The position numbers and the translations under genes are program-made. The notes under the pieces are model-generated. The model was given only the letters and a program-made list of their open reading frames with translations, was not told where the DNA came from and made no database searches. From Mycolicibacterium parafortuitum (GTDB lineage: Bacteria > Actinomycetota > Actinomycetes > Mycobacteriales > Mycobacteriaceae): a stretch of 64,000 nt of DNA. Below are positions 51,253 to 59,871 of the stretch, piece by piece. Each line of letters starts with the position of its first letter. Position 1 is the first letter of the stretch. Where the stretch lies: positions 1 through 64,000 of the forward strand of contig NZ_MVID01000029.1 in the NCBI RefSeq assembly GCF_002086815.1, in the 5' to 3' direction.

Positions 51253-52143
51253 GTGCGCACGGACCCCGGACCCCACCTGGCCTTCTTGGCGTCCATCCCG
51301 GAGTCGCGACTGCCGCTGGTGTGCTGCCTCGTCGCGTTCATCCTGACGTTCTTCATCACCCGCACGATCGTGCGGTACATCCGCAGCCATGCCGACAGCG
51401 ATGCGCCGCGCAAGTGGTGGCAGCCGCGCAACATCTCGGCGGGCGGCGGGCTGCACATCCACCACGTGGTGATCGGTGTGGTGCTGGTCATGGTCTCCGG
51501 GATCACGATGGTCACGATCGCTGTCGACGGCGGAGTACCCGAGTTCACGGCGGCGTCAATCCTGTTCGGGATCGGTGCGGCGCTGGTGCTCGACGAGTTC
51601 GCGCTGATCCTGCACCTGCAGGACGTGTACTGGGCCGAGGACGGCCGCACCTCGGTCGACGCGGTGTTCGTCGCCGTCGCGGTGGCGGGTCTGCTCGTGC
51701 TCGGCTTCAACCCGCTGTCGTTCTTCGACGTCGCGGACTGGCAGGAGGATCCGTCCTGGGTCACCCGCACCATCGTGGTCGTCGCGGCGGTCGCGACGCT
51801 GGCGCTGGCGGTGATCGTGCTCCTCAAGGGCAAGGTGTGGACCGGCCTGATCGGCATGTTCATCACCCCGCTGCTGATCATCGGCGCGATCCGGCTGTCG
51901 CGCCCGCACGCGCCGTGGGCGCGTTGGCGCTACACCAAGCGACCGCGCAGAATGCACCGTGCCCTGGAACGGGAACGCTGGCTGCGGCGGCCGGTGATCC
52001 AGGCCAAACTGTGGCTGCAGGACGCCATCGCCGGCATGCCGAAGTTCCCCGACGACGCGCTGGTCGACCAGCAACTCGACCGCGAGATCCACGCCGCGCC
52101 CGCCCCGGGCGAACCCGAGCCCGCCCGACAGAAAGCCTCCTAG
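51253..52143 (+). CDS. Multi-pass membrane protein (Rv2180c-like)
   Basis: A 296-residue protein with about seven hydrophobic helices. A conserved loop, RKWWQPRNISAGGGLHIHHVV, holds a His cluster near the second helix, and LDEFALILHLQDVYW follows a later one. A basic cytoplasmic tail ends the protein. It is followed at 3 bases by the RNase gene. Function unknown; the HIHH loop could bind metal. Confidence 0.85.
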   Translation: MRTDPGPHLAFLASIPESRLPLVCCLVAFILTFFITRTIVRYIRSHADSDAPRKWWQPRNISAGGGLHIHHVVIGVVLVMVSGITMVTIAVDGGVPEFTAASILFGIGAALVLDEFALILHLQDVYWAEDGRTSVDAVFVAVAVAGLLVLGFNPLSFFDVADWQEDPSWVTRTIVVVAAVATLALAVIVLLKGKVWTGLIGMFITPLLIIGAIRLSRPHAPWARWRYTKRPRRMHRALERERWLRRPVIQAKLWLQDAIAGMPKFPDDALVDQQLDREIHAAPAPGEPEPARQKAS

Positions 52144-52146
52144 AGA

Positions 52147-52626
52147 TTGCGGTACTTCTACGACACGGAATTCATCGACAACGGCCGCACCATCGAGCTG
52201 ATCTCGATCGGGGTGGCCGCCGAGGACGGCCGCGAGTACTACGCGATCTCCACGGAGTTCGACCCGCAGCGGGCCGGCAGCTGGGTGCGCAAGCACGTGC
52301 TGCCGAAGCTTCCGTCGCCGGCGTCGCCGCTGTGGCGTTCGCGCCGGACGATCCGCACCGAGTTGGAGGACTTCTTCGGCATCGACGGTGACGAGCCGAT
52401 CGAGCTGTGGGCCTGGGTGGGTGCCTACGACCACGTGGTGCTGTGCCAGCTGTGGGGCCCGATGACGGATCTGCCGCCCGCCATCCCGCGGTTCACCCGG
52501 GAACTGCGCCAGTTTTGGGAGGACCGCGGGTGCCCGCGGATGCCGCCCCGCCCCCGCGACGCGCACGACGCACTGGTCGACGCCAAGCACAACCTGGTGC
52601 GTTATCGCCTGATGACCGGCCAGTAA
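52147..52626 (+). CDS. DEDDh 3'-5' exoribonuclease (RNase AS, Rv2179c-like)
   Basis: A 159-residue RNase with the DEDDh active site: YDTEF (Asp6, Glu8), WVGAYDHVV and DAHDALVDAKHN. M. tuberculosis Rv2179c degrades adenylate-containing RNA. The TTG start is 3 bases after the membrane-protein stop and agrees with the orthologue start; AGAGA upstream is a weak ribosome-binding site, so coupling is likely. Confidence 0.93.
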   Translation: MRYFYDTEFIDNGRTIELISIGVAAEDGREYYAISTEFDPQRAGSWVRKHVLPKLPSPASPLWRSRRTIRTELEDFFGIDGDEPIELWAWVGAYDHVVLCQLWGPMTDLPPAIPRFTRELRQFWEDRGCPRMPPRPRDAHDALVDAKHNLVRYRLMTGQ

Positions 52627-52632
52627 TACCAT
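52627..52632 (+). promoter_or_regulatory. -10 box TACCAT, leaderless promoter of aroG
   Basis: TACCAT, overlapping the RNase stop, is 6 nt before the GTG at 52639. Confidence 0.5.
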
Positions 52633-52638
52633 CGACGG

Positions 52639-54051
52639 GTGAACTGGACCGTCGACGTACCCATCGACCAGCTGCCTGCGCTCCCGCCGCTGCCCGAGGA
52701 CCTGCGGCGTCGCCTCGACGCGGCGCTGGCCAAGCCGGCGTTGCAGCAGCCGTCCTGGGACGCAGGCCAGGCCGCCGCGATGCGCAAGGTGCTCGAGAGC
52801 GTTCCGCCGGTGACGGTTCCGTCGGAGATCGAGCGGCTCAAGACGCAGCTGGCCGACGTCGCGCTGGGCAGGGCGTTCCTGCTGCAGGGCGGCGACTGCG
52901 CGGAGACGTTCGCCGACAACACCGAGCCGCACATCCGGGCCAACATCCGCACGCTGCTGCAGATGGCCGTGGTGCTGACCTACGGCGCGAGCATGCCGGT
53001 GGTCAAGGTCGCGCGCATCGCCGGCCAGTACGCGAAGCCGCGGTCGTCGGACGTCGACGCGCTCGGGCTCAAGTCCTACCGCGGCGACATGGTCAACGGG
53101 TTCGCCCCGGATGCCGCGGTGCGCGACCACGATCCGTCACGGCTGGTACGCGCCTACGCCAACGCGAGCGCGGCGATGAACCTGGTGCGCGCGCTGACGT
53201 CGTCGGGGATGGCGTCGCTGCACCAGGTGCACGACTGGAACCGCGAGTTCGTGCGCACCTCGCCCGCGGGTGCCCGTTATGAGGCGCTGGCCGGCGAGAT
53301 CGACCGCGGACTGCGATTCATGAGCGCGTGCCGCGTCGACGACCGCAACCTCGACACCGCCGAGATCTACGCCAGCCATGAGGCGCTGGTGCTCGATTAC
53401 GAGCGGGCCATGCTGCGGATGGATGCCGGGGATTCCGTCGACCCGTCCGAATCCTCCGGGTACGCGCCCCGTCTGTACGACCTCTCGGCGCACTACGTGT
53501 GGATCGGTGAGCGCACCCGCCAACTCGACGGCGCGCATGTCGCGTTCGCCGAGGTGATCTCGAATCCGATCGGCATCAAGATCGGGCCGACGACGTCGCC
53601 GGAACTGGCGGTCGAATACGTCGAGCGGCTGGACCCGAACAACGAACCGGGCCGGCTCACGCTCGTCAGCCGGATGGGCAACCACAAGGTGCGCGATGTG
53701 CTGCCGCCGATCATCGAGAAGGTCCAGGCGTCGGGTCACCGGGTGATCTGGCAGTGCGACCCGATGCACGGCAACACCCACGAGTCCTCGACCGGCTACA
53801 AGACCCGGCACTTCGACCGCATCGTCGACGAGGTGCAGGGCTTCTTCGAGGTGCACCGGGCGCTGGGCACCCATCCCGGCGGCATCCACGTCGAGATCAC
53901 CGGTGAGAACGTCACCGAGTGTCTCGGTGGCGCACAGGACATCTCGGACACCGACCTGTCCGGTCGCTACGAGACGGCGTGCGACCCGCGACTGAATACG
54001 CAGCAGTCGCTCGAGCTGGCGTTTTTGGTTGCGGAGATGCTCCGCGATTAG
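52639..54051 (+). CDS. aroG: Class II 3-deoxy-7-phosphoheptulonate (DAHP) synthase
   Basis: The first shikimate-pathway enzyme, condensing phosphoenolpyruvate and erythrose 4-phosphate. The 470-residue protein has class II motifs: QGGDCAETFAD (metal Cys), AGQYAKPRSS, KIGPTTSPE and WQCDPMHGNTH. In M. tuberculosis this enzyme binds chorismate mutase and is inhibited by aromatic amino acids. The last codons (AEMLRD) lie in a 21-base repeat duplicated downstream. Confidence 0.97.
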   Translation: MNWTVDVPIDQLPALPPLPEDLRRRLDAALAKPALQQPSWDAGQAAAMRKVLESVPPVTVPSEIERLKTQLADVALGRAFLLQGGDCAETFADNTEPHIRANIRTLLQMAVVLTYGASMPVVKVARIAGQYAKPRSSDVDALGLKSYRGDMVNGFAPDAAVRDHDPSRLVRAYANASAAMNLVRALTSSGMASLHQVHDWNREFVRTSPAGARYEALAGEIDRGLRFMSACRVDDRNLDTAEIYASHEALVLDYERAMLRMDAGDSVDPSESSGYAPRLYDLSAHYVWIGERTRQLDGAHVAFAEVISNPIGIKIGPTTSPELAVEYVERLDPNNEPGRLTLVSRMGNHKVRDVLPPIIEKVQASGHRVIWQCDPMHGNTHESSTGYKTRHFDRIVDEVQGFFEVHRALGTHPGGIHVEITGENVTECLGGAQDISDTDLSGRYETACDPRLNTQQSLELAFLVAEMLRD

Positions 54052-54078
54052 GCCGGAGCGGAGATGCTCCGCGATTAG
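54031..54078. repeat. 21-base direct repeat, each copy a hairpin, between aroG and pknL
   Basis: GCGGAGATGCTCCGCGATTA plus G occurs at 54031-54051 and again at 54058-54078, spaced 27 bases apart. Each copy contains the perfect inverted repeat GCGGAG-ATG-CTCCGC. The first copy encodes the aroG C-terminus and stop; the second ends on the pknL stop codon. It looks like a recent tandem duplication. The two stems could help separate the convergent transcripts, although there is no T tract. Confidence 0.9.
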
Positions 54079-55274
54079 AGCAGGTTCGGCAGGTTGGCGC
54101 CCAGGGTCCATGCGCCCGCGGCGGCCAGCCCGGCCAGCGTGATCACCAGGATCACCCAGAACAGCAGCACCCGGCGGGCACGCTGGCGCGCCCAGTAGAA
54201 GTGCTCCAGCTCGATCCCGGCGAAGTGGCCTGTCTCCGAAGGGTATTCGTCCTCATCGTGATAGTCGTGGCCGCCGTCGTGCTCGTCGTCGAGCACGGGT
54301 AGCTCGTCGCGGCCGAACACCTTGGTGTGGTCGTGCACGACCGTCGTCGCCGCGCTGGACGTCCCTGTGGTCGCCGACGTGTGCGCCGCCGAGTTCTTCG
54401 GTGCGGGCACCCGGAAGTGGGGCAGGTCGAGCTCGCGCACGACGGTTTCGAGCTGGTCGGCCATCTCGGCCGCGTCGGCGAACCGCTGTTCGGGGTCGCG
54501 CGCGGTGGCGCACTGCACGAGATCGTCGAACTGCCTCGGCACGCCGCGGATCGCGGTGCTGGGCGGCGGCACATCGCGGTCCATCCGCTGATAGGCCACC
54601 GCCAGCGAGCTGTCCCCGGTGAACGGGGTACGCCCGGTGAGCAGCTCGTAGACCAGGATCCCGACCGAGTAGACGTCGCCGCGCGAATCGGTCTCGCCGG
54701 TGGCGACCTGCTCGGGCGACAGGTACGCGGCGGTTCCGAGGATCACGCTGGTCGAGGTGATCTTGGCTTCGGCCACGGCCCGCACGAGGCCGAAGTCGGC
54801 GATCTTCACCTCGCCGTCGTCGCTGATCAGGATGTTCTCCGGCTTGATGTCGCGGTGCACCAGGCCCGCGGCGTGGGCGGCGGCGAGCCCGCCCAGCACC
54901 GGGCGCAGCACCGCGGCCACGGCGTGTGGCGGCATCGGCCCTCGTTCGGCCAGCAGCTCACGCAGCGTGCCACCCTCGACGAGCTCCATCACGAGGAACG
55001 GATGGCGGCCGTCGAGTCCCTGGTCGTACATCGCGACGAGGCCGGGGTCCTTCAGCCGGGCCACCGCCCGGGCCTCCCGCTGGAAGCGGGTCATGAAATG
55101 TTCGTCGCCCGCGTAGCGGGAATCCATGATCTTCAGCGCGACCGGACGGTCGAGCCGCAGGTCCAGGCCCCGGTACACCGCGGACATGCCGCCCGTGGCG
55201 ATCAGCGTGTCCACCCGGTAGCGACCGTCCAGCACGGCCCCGGTCAACGGGCTTTGCTGCTGGTAGGTCTCCAC
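54075..55274 (-). CDS. pknL: Serine/threonine protein kinase PknL
   Basis: A 399-residue membrane-anchored Hanks-type kinase, the same length as M. tuberculosis PknL. Visible are the Gly loop (ATGGMSAVYRG), Lys48 (VALKIMD), the HRD Asp142 (HRDIKPEN), DFG Asp160, and activation-loop Thr173 and Thr175, the autophosphorylation sites known in PknL. A juxtamembrane Ala/Thr/Asp/His-rich region and one helix near the C-terminus follow, with only a few external residues. The GTG is supported by a -10 box 6 nt upstream. It is divergent from its known substrate gene, Rv2175c. Confidence 0.96.
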   Translation of the reverse strand: METYQQQSPLTGAVLDGRYRVDTLIATGGMSAVYRGLDLRLDRPVALKIMDSRYAGDEHFMTRFQREARAVARLKDPGLVAMYDQGLDGRHPFLVMELVEGGTLRELLAERGPMPPHAVAAVLRPVLGGLAAAHAAGLVHRDIKPENILISDDGEVKIADFGLVRAVAEAKITSTSVILGTAAYLSPEQVATGETDSRGDVYSVGILVYELLTGRTPFTGDSSLAVAYQRMDRDVPPPSTAIRGVPRQFDDLVQCATARDPEQRFADAAEMADQLETVVRELDLPHFRVPAPKNSAAHTSATTGTSSAATTVVHDHTKVFGRDELPVLDDEHDGGHDYHDEDEYPSETGHFAGIELEHFYWARQRARRVLLFWVILVITLAGLAAAGAWTLGANLPNLL

Positions 55275-55280
55275 CGGCCC

Positions 55281-55286
55281 ATGGTA
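55281..55286 (-). promoter_or_regulatory. -10 box TACCAT, leaderless promoter of pknL
   Basis: TACCAT on the minus strand is 6 nt before the GTG at 55274. Confidence 0.5.
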
Positions 55287-55321
55287 CGAGCCAGGATCGC
55301 GACAGTGTCGGCGCGGAGCCC

Positions 55322-55327
55322 TAGACT
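55322..55327 (+). promoter_or_regulatory. -10 box TAGACT, leaderless promoter of the Rv2175c-like gene
   Basis: TAGACT is 7 nt before the ATG at 55335. With the pknL promoter it forms a compact divergent pair within 60 bases. Confidence 0.5.
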
Positions 55328-55334
55328 CTGTGCG

Positions 55335-55739
55335 ATGAGCAGCATCCCGACTGCCGATGACGTCCTTGATCCCGACGAAGCCGTGTACGAACTGTCCGAG
55401 GTGGCCAAGCTGTTGGGCATCCCGGTGTCCAAGGTGCAACAGCAGTTACGCGAAGGCCATCTGGCGGCGGTGCGCCGCAACCGGACCGTGGTCGTGCCGA
55501 AGGCGTTCTTCGACTCGTCCGGCCACGTGGTGAAGAGCCTGGCCGGCCTGCTGGTCGTCTTGCATGACGGGGGATACACCGAGACCGAGATCATGCGGTG
55601 GCTCTTCACCCCTGATCCGTCGCTGTCGATCCGCCGCGACGGCGACCCCGAGCCGAAGGCTAGTGCGCGTCCGGTTGACGCGTTGCACTCGCATCAGGCT
55701 CGTGAGGTGGTCCGCCGCGCTCAGGCGATGGCGTACTGA
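55335..55739 (+). CDS. Winged-helix DNA-binding protein (Rv2175c-like, PknL substrate)
   Basis: A 134-residue protein with an excisionase/MerR-like helix-turn-helix (YELSEVAKLLGIPVSKVQQQ) and a wing (AVRRNRTVVVPKAFF). The C-terminal part has DGGYTETEIMRWLFTPDPSL. In M. tuberculosis Rv2175c binds DNA and is phosphorylated by PknL, which reduces binding. The acidic N-terminus (SSIPTADDVLDPDEA) has a Thr as a possible site. The 3' end overlaps mptA by 80 bases. Confidence 0.92.
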   Translation: MSSIPTADDVLDPDEAVYELSEVAKLLGIPVSKVQQQLREGHLAAVRRNRTVVVPKAFFDSSGHVVKSLAGLLVVLHDGGYTETEIMRWLFTPDPSLSIRRDGDPEPKASARPVDALHSHQAREVVRRAQAMAY

Positions 55740-57201
55740 CCTCGGCTGCCTCCGGCTGCTTGGAGAGCCAGTACCAGGCCGCCGCGGCGCAGGCGCAGGC
55801 CAGCAGCACGTGCGTCCACGAGTACATGCCGTGGGCGCCGTCGGGCCGCCAGATCACGGTGATCCACGTGGAGAAGCCCGCGATGAGCGCGATCGCGCGG
55901 CGGGACTGGGCCAGCGCCGCGATCACCGCCAGCGGCCAGGTGTAGTACCAGGGCAGCGCGGCCGGAACGAACAGCACCACCACCACCATCACCCACGCGA
56001 TGCCCATCAGCGCGTCGCGGTCGGTGCGGCGGTAGCGCCACCACAGCAGCGGTGCCGCGATCGCGATCGCGGCGATGCCGAGGATGCGGGTCGCCTCCAG
56101 CACGGCGTAGAAGTTCACCGGGATGACGAGGCCGACGACGGCGTTGGTGACGTTGGCGATCGCGGTCGGGATGGTCAGCCAGTTGATGATCTTCACCGAG
56201 CCCGCCAGTGCGGTCAGCCAGCCCAGCCCGACGCCGGCGGCCAGCGACAGCACCGCGAACACCGCGACGAACACGACCAGTGATGCCGCGGTCGCGGCGG
56301 CGAACGCCTTGGCCGGGCGCAACCCGCGATGGTCACGCAGTCGGCGCGCCCACACCCACACCATGAACGGAAGCGCGAGTCCCGCCGTCGCTTTGACCGC
56401 GACCGCGACGGCGATCAGGGTGACGCCTGCGACGTTGCGGCCGCCGAAGCACAGCGCGATGCCGGCCATCATCAGCCCGACCATCAGCATCTCGTTGTGC
56501 ACGCCGCCCATCAGATGGATGATCACGAGCGGGTTGAGCACCGCGATCCACAGCGCGGCCGCGCCGCTGGCGCCGACATGGCGGGCCACTCGGGGCGCCG
56601 CCCAGATCAGCAGCGCCAGCCCGGGCAGCATGCACAGTCGCAGCAGCATGGTGCCGGCGACGACGTCGTTGCCGACGAGCATCGTGACGAACTTCGCGAC
56701 GAGGATGAACGCGGGACCGTACGGCGCGGTCGTGGTGGTCCAGATCGGGCTGACGTCGTCGAGCAGTGAGTTCGGGTTCTCGATCGGGCCGACGACATAG
56801 GGGTCGAACCCGTCGCGCAGCAGCGCGCCCTGCGCCAGGTACGAATACGTGTCGCGGCTGAACAGCGGCACACTGAGCAGCAGTGGGGTCAACCAGAACG
56901 CCGTGGTCGCCAGCATCGTGTATTCGGTTGCGGTGCGGTCGATCACGCGCCTGCCCAGCCACACCCATGCGCTGAGCATCAACGCGACGCCGGCCCACAG
57001 CAGCACCGAGGACACGACCAGGCCGTGGCCGAATCGCAGCCAGGACAGGTGCAGCGACTCCAGCAGCGGATCGTGCAACCGGGTGCTGCCCGCGCCGAGG
57101 CCGCCGGCGGTCAGCAGTACCGCGCCGAGCGCGCCGACGAGCGCGGGGCGTCCCTGCGGGGACAGCGTGAATTCTTTGAGACGTGTGATGCTCGCGGTCA
57201 T
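55660..57201 (-). CDS. mptA: Alpha-(1-6)-mannopyranosyltransferase MptA
   Basis: A 513-residue polytopic GT-C enzyme that extends the lipomannan alpha-1,6-mannan backbone using polyprenyl-phosphate-mannose (Rv2174). It has about twelve hydrophobic helices. The first external loop carries the conserved acidic motif FSRDTYSYLAQG, and later PWYYTWPLAV appears. The C-terminal about 26 residues are encoded antisense to the Rv2175c-like gene. It starts 4 bases after the prenyl-synthase stop, forming an operon with it. Confidence 0.94.
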   Translation of the reverse strand: MTASITRLKEFTLSPQGRPALVGALGAVLLTAGGLGAGSTRLHDPLLESLHLSWLRFGHGLVVSSVLLWAGVALMLSAWVWLGRRVIDRTATEYTMLATTAFWLTPLLLSVPLFSRDTYSYLAQGALLRDGFDPYVVGPIENPNSLLDDVSPIWTTTTAPYGPAFILVAKFVTMLVGNDVVAGTMLLRLCMLPGLALLIWAAPRVARHVGASGAAALWIAVLNPLVIIHLMGGVHNEMLMVGLMMAGIALCFGGRNVAGVTLIAVAVAVKATAGLALPFMVWVWARRLRDHRGLRPAKAFAAATAASLVVFVAVFAVLSLAAGVGLGWLTALAGSVKIINWLTIPTAIANVTNAVVGLVIPVNFYAVLEATRILGIAAIAIAAPLLWWRYRRTDRDALMGIAWVMVVVVLFVPAALPWYYTWPLAVIAALAQSRRAIALIAGFSTWITVIWRPDGAHGMYSWTHVLLACACAAAAWYWLSKQPEAAEVSTPSPERGGPPHEPDASATRQPDAH

Positions 57202-57205
57202 GCGT

Positions 57206-58285
57206 TCAGGCGGACCGGTTCGAGGCCAATCTGGCGAGCTCTGCCAGTCCGGCCTTGGCCTGCGCGTCGATCGGCACCGAGTTCAGGATGTCGAGTGCGC
57301 GACGGGTCAGGGTGTCGATCCGGCCTTCCACCGCGGCCAATGCGCCGACGGATTCGATCACCTGGCACAGCTCCTTGACCTGGGTGTCGGTCAGGTCGGT
57401 GCCGACCGAGCGGCGCAGCAGCTCGGCCGAGTCCGGATCGTGCTGGCCCGCGAGTTCGAGGGCCTCGGCGAGCAGTACCGTGCGTTTACCGGACCGCAGG
57501 TCGTCACCGGAGGGCTTACCGGTGACGGCGGGGTCGCCGTAGACACCGAGCACGTCGTCGCGAAGCTGGAACGCGACGCCGAGGCTGGTCCCGAGTTCGT
57601 GGAAGGCCTCCAGGATCTCGGGGCGCTCCGCCGCCGCCGCGGCGCCGAGCTGCAGCGGCCGGCTGATCGTGTACGAGGCGGTCTTGTAGATGTTCACCGT
57701 CAGCGCGGACGCGACGGTCTCGCTGCCGCTGGACTCGTTGACGATGTCGAGGTACTGGCCGCCGAGCACTTCGGTGCGGATGGCCGACCAGACGCGCTGG
57801 ACCCGGCGATGAGCGTCGGCGCCGATCTCGGCGCCGGAGATGATGTCGTCGGCCCACACCAGCGACAGGTCCCCGAGCAGGATCGCCGCCGAGAGCCCGA
57901 ACTGCTCCGGTGAGCCGTGCCAGCCGTTGGTGCGGTGGCGCTCGGTGAAGATCCGGTGCACGGTCGGCAGCCCGCGCCGCGTCGCCGACGCGTCGATCAC
58001 GTCGTCGTGGACGAGCGCGCACGCATGCAGTAGCTCCAGCGCGGAGAACAGACGCAGAACCTCGGGGCCCGGCTCGGAACCGGCGACGGCGCGATATCCC
58101 CAGTACGCGAACGCGGGGCGCAACCGCTTGCCGCCGCGCAGCACGAACTCTTCGAGGGCCTCGGTCAGGACCGCGTAATCGGCGCCGATGTAGGCGGCGT
58201 CACGACGGCGCTCCCGAAGGTAGTCGCGCAGTTCATCGTTGACGGCTGCCGCCAGCTCGACGGCTGACGGTGCCGCTGCGTCCAC
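57206..58285 (-). CDS. Polyprenyl diphosphate synthase (IdsA2-like)
   Basis: A 359-residue E-type isoprenyl diphosphate synthase. The first Asp-rich motif is Asp94-Asp95-x-x-Asp98 (LVHDDVIDAS), preceded by GGKRLRP; the second site is FQLRDDVLGVYGD. It matches Rv2173 (IdsA2) by position. It makes C15-C20 class diphosphates; placement with mptA suggests supply for polyprenyl-phosphate sugar carriers, an inference. The GTG follows AAAGGGGCG at some distance. Confidence 0.92.
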   Translation of the reverse strand: MDAAAPSAVELAAAVNDELRDYLRERRRDAAYIGADYAVLTEALEEFVLRGGKRLRPAFAYWGYRAVAGSEPGPEVLRLFSALELLHACALVHDDVIDASATRRGLPTVHRIFTERHRTNGWHGSPEQFGLSAAILLGDLSLVWADDIISGAEIGADAHRRVQRVWSAIRTEVLGGQYLDIVNESSGSETVASALTVNIYKTASYTISRPLQLGAAAAAERPEILEAFHELGTSLGVAFQLRDDVLGVYGDPAVTGKPSGDDLRSGKRTVLLAEALELAGQHDPDSAELLRRSVGTDLTDTQVKELCQVIESVGALAAVEGRIDTLTRRALDILNSVPIDAQAKAGLAELARLASNRSA

Positions 58286-58328
58286 GCTCAGCGGGCGCCC
58301 CTTTCTTCTCGGTCAAACCCCCGACTGT

Positions 58329-59024
58329 TCAGCGTAAAGCCTTCGGCTCCGGTGAGTCGCCCGGCCGCGGGGATCGGTCTCTGCTGTTGTAGGCCAGCCA
58401 CCCGGTGATCCCGGCGACCAGCAGCGACGCGATGCCCAACCAGATCGCCGCACCGGTGAACGACCTGGCGCTGGGATCGGTGTAGCGGGCCTGGGCGGTC
58501 ATCGTGCTGACCACGCCGGGGCGCAGCTTCCACTCGACCACCGAGGACGAGATCTGGTCGCCGTTGGTGGAGGTGACCTCACCGGGGAACGCGACCGACA
58601 ACGACACGTCGGCTTCGGGGTCGTTCAGCGAGGTCAGATCGACGCGGCCCTCCAGGATCACCAGGTCGCCCGCGCGGCGCAGGGAGATGTCCACTCCGGC
58701 GGCGTCCCGGTTCATCGCCGCCAGCTGCGGCAGTTCGGCGAAGGTCAGGTCCGAGAAGGTCGCCTGCGAGCCGACGTAGTCGTCTCTGCTGTATTCGGAG
58801 ACCGCGACCTTCTGCGCGAACGGCAGGTTGTTGAGCAGCTGCGGGCCCTGGTCGTCGTCATCGCGCGGGATCGAGGCGGCGATGATCTGACCGGAGACGC
58901 GGTCGTTGGGCGACACGGTGATGGAGGCCCGGACTCGGACACAACCGATCAGCGAAGGCGCGAGCACCAACAGCATCAGCATCAGCGCGAGCAGTCGCCT
59001 GCCGGTGCGGGGACGGGTCAGCAC
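58329..59024 (-). CDS. lppM: Lipoprotein LppM (DUF3153)
   Basis: A 231-residue exported lipoprotein: signal helix, lipobox LIGC (Cys28), an extracytoplasmic DUF3153 domain (VSPNDRVSGQIIAASIPRDD near the start) and a C-terminal membrane helix (about 190-212). M. tuberculosis LppM (Rv2171) affects phagosome maturation. The gene between lppM and idsA2 in M. tuberculosis (Rv2172c) is absent; only 43 bases separate them here. Confidence 0.9.
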   Translation of the reverse strand: MLTRPRTGRRLLALMLMLLVLAPSLIGCVRVRASITVSPNDRVSGQIIAASIPRDDDDQGPQLLNNLPFAQKVAVSEYSRDDYVGSQATFSDLTFAELPQLAAMNRDAAGVDISLRRAGDLVILEGRVDLTSLNDPEADVSLSVAFPGEVTSTNGDQISSSVVEWKLRPGVVSTMTAQARYTDPSARSFTGAAIWLGIASLLVAGITGWLAYNSRDRSPRPGDSPEPKALR

Positions 59025-59050
59025 CTGGTCATCGTGCCAGACGGACTCGT

Positions 59051-59653
59051 TCAGGTCAGCGGGAGTGTGCGGCCGAGGATCGCGAACGCACGGGGGTCGC
59101 CCGCAAAGTGGTATCCGCGGATGACATCGGTGAAGCCGAGGCGGCGGTACAGCCGCCAGGCCCGGTTGTCCTCACCGTTGATCTCCGGGGTGGACAACAG
59201 CACCTGCCGTTCGGTGCGTCCGTCGAGCAACCGGCGGATCAGCGCCTCCCCGAGGCCGCGGCCCTGGGCGTGCGGGTGGATGTGCAGTTCGGTGAGCTCG
59301 AAGTAGCTGGTCATCAACTCCTCGATACGGGACCCGTCGGCGCCGCTGCGGCGCAGCCCCGAGATGACCTGCTGCTGCCACCACTGGTCGGGGGCGCCGC
59401 AGTAGCCGTAGGCGATCCCGAGCATCGGGGCGCTCGGTGGGGGAGCGTCCGGTGTGTCCCCGGCCATCTCGTCGGGGACCTCGACCGCGGCCACGGCCTT
59501 CCAGCCCTGCCTGCGGATGTGCTCCAGCCACATGGACGCCCGCTGGTGCTCGGTGCCGCGCGGGTAGCGCATGGCGTCGACGTAGATGGCCAGCGCGTCG
59601 CCGAGACGCTGCTGCATATCGGCGGGCGACAGCTCGATCAGACGTGTCGCCAA
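59051..59653 (-). CDS. GNAT family N-acetyltransferase (Rv2170-like)
   Basis: A 200-residue acetyltransferase with the acetyl-CoA motif HPHAQGRGLGEALIRRL and the C-terminal NRAWRLYRRLGFTDVI. Rv2170 has been reported to acetylate isocitrate dehydrogenase. I place the start at TTG 59653 because GGGAGGG lies 7 nt upstream and the length then fits the orthologue (about 206). Frames from 59740 or 59752 would add 29-33 residues of low similarity. It is upstream of lppM on the same strand. Confidence 0.85.
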   Translation of the reverse strand: MATRLIELSPADMQQRLGDALAIYVDAMRYPRGTEHQRASMWLEHIRRQGWKAVAAVEVPDEMAGDTPDAPPPSAPMLGIAYGYCGAPDQWWQQQVISGLRRSGADGSRIEELMTSYFELTELHIHPHAQGRGLGEALIRRLLDGRTERQVLLSTPEINGEDNRAWRLYRRLGFTDVIRGYHFAGDPRAFAILGRTLPLT

Positions 59654-59871
59654 GGGTTCGCCCTCCCGGAGTTGGATCGTGCGGCCGCCTCCATTATTCG
59701 GGAAGTGGATGCGCTGACTCCCACCAGCGGTGTACGTCATAGAATCGGGCACTGAAGTAGGTGGTACGGCTTAGTTTCACCTCGTATCATTACTGTTAAG
59801 TGCCCGTACACGCGGGCATGCATGATTTCTTCGAACGACTGCGACGCCCCCACGGCAAGAGGGAGGGACGA
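59654..59871. other. Divergent intergenic region before the DUF3040 gene
   Basis: About 220 bases lie between the chosen GNAT start and the DUF3040 start. The stretch near 59760-59810 is AT-richer than its surroundings and probably holds promoters for both genes; I could not assign them with confidence. Confidence 0.4.
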
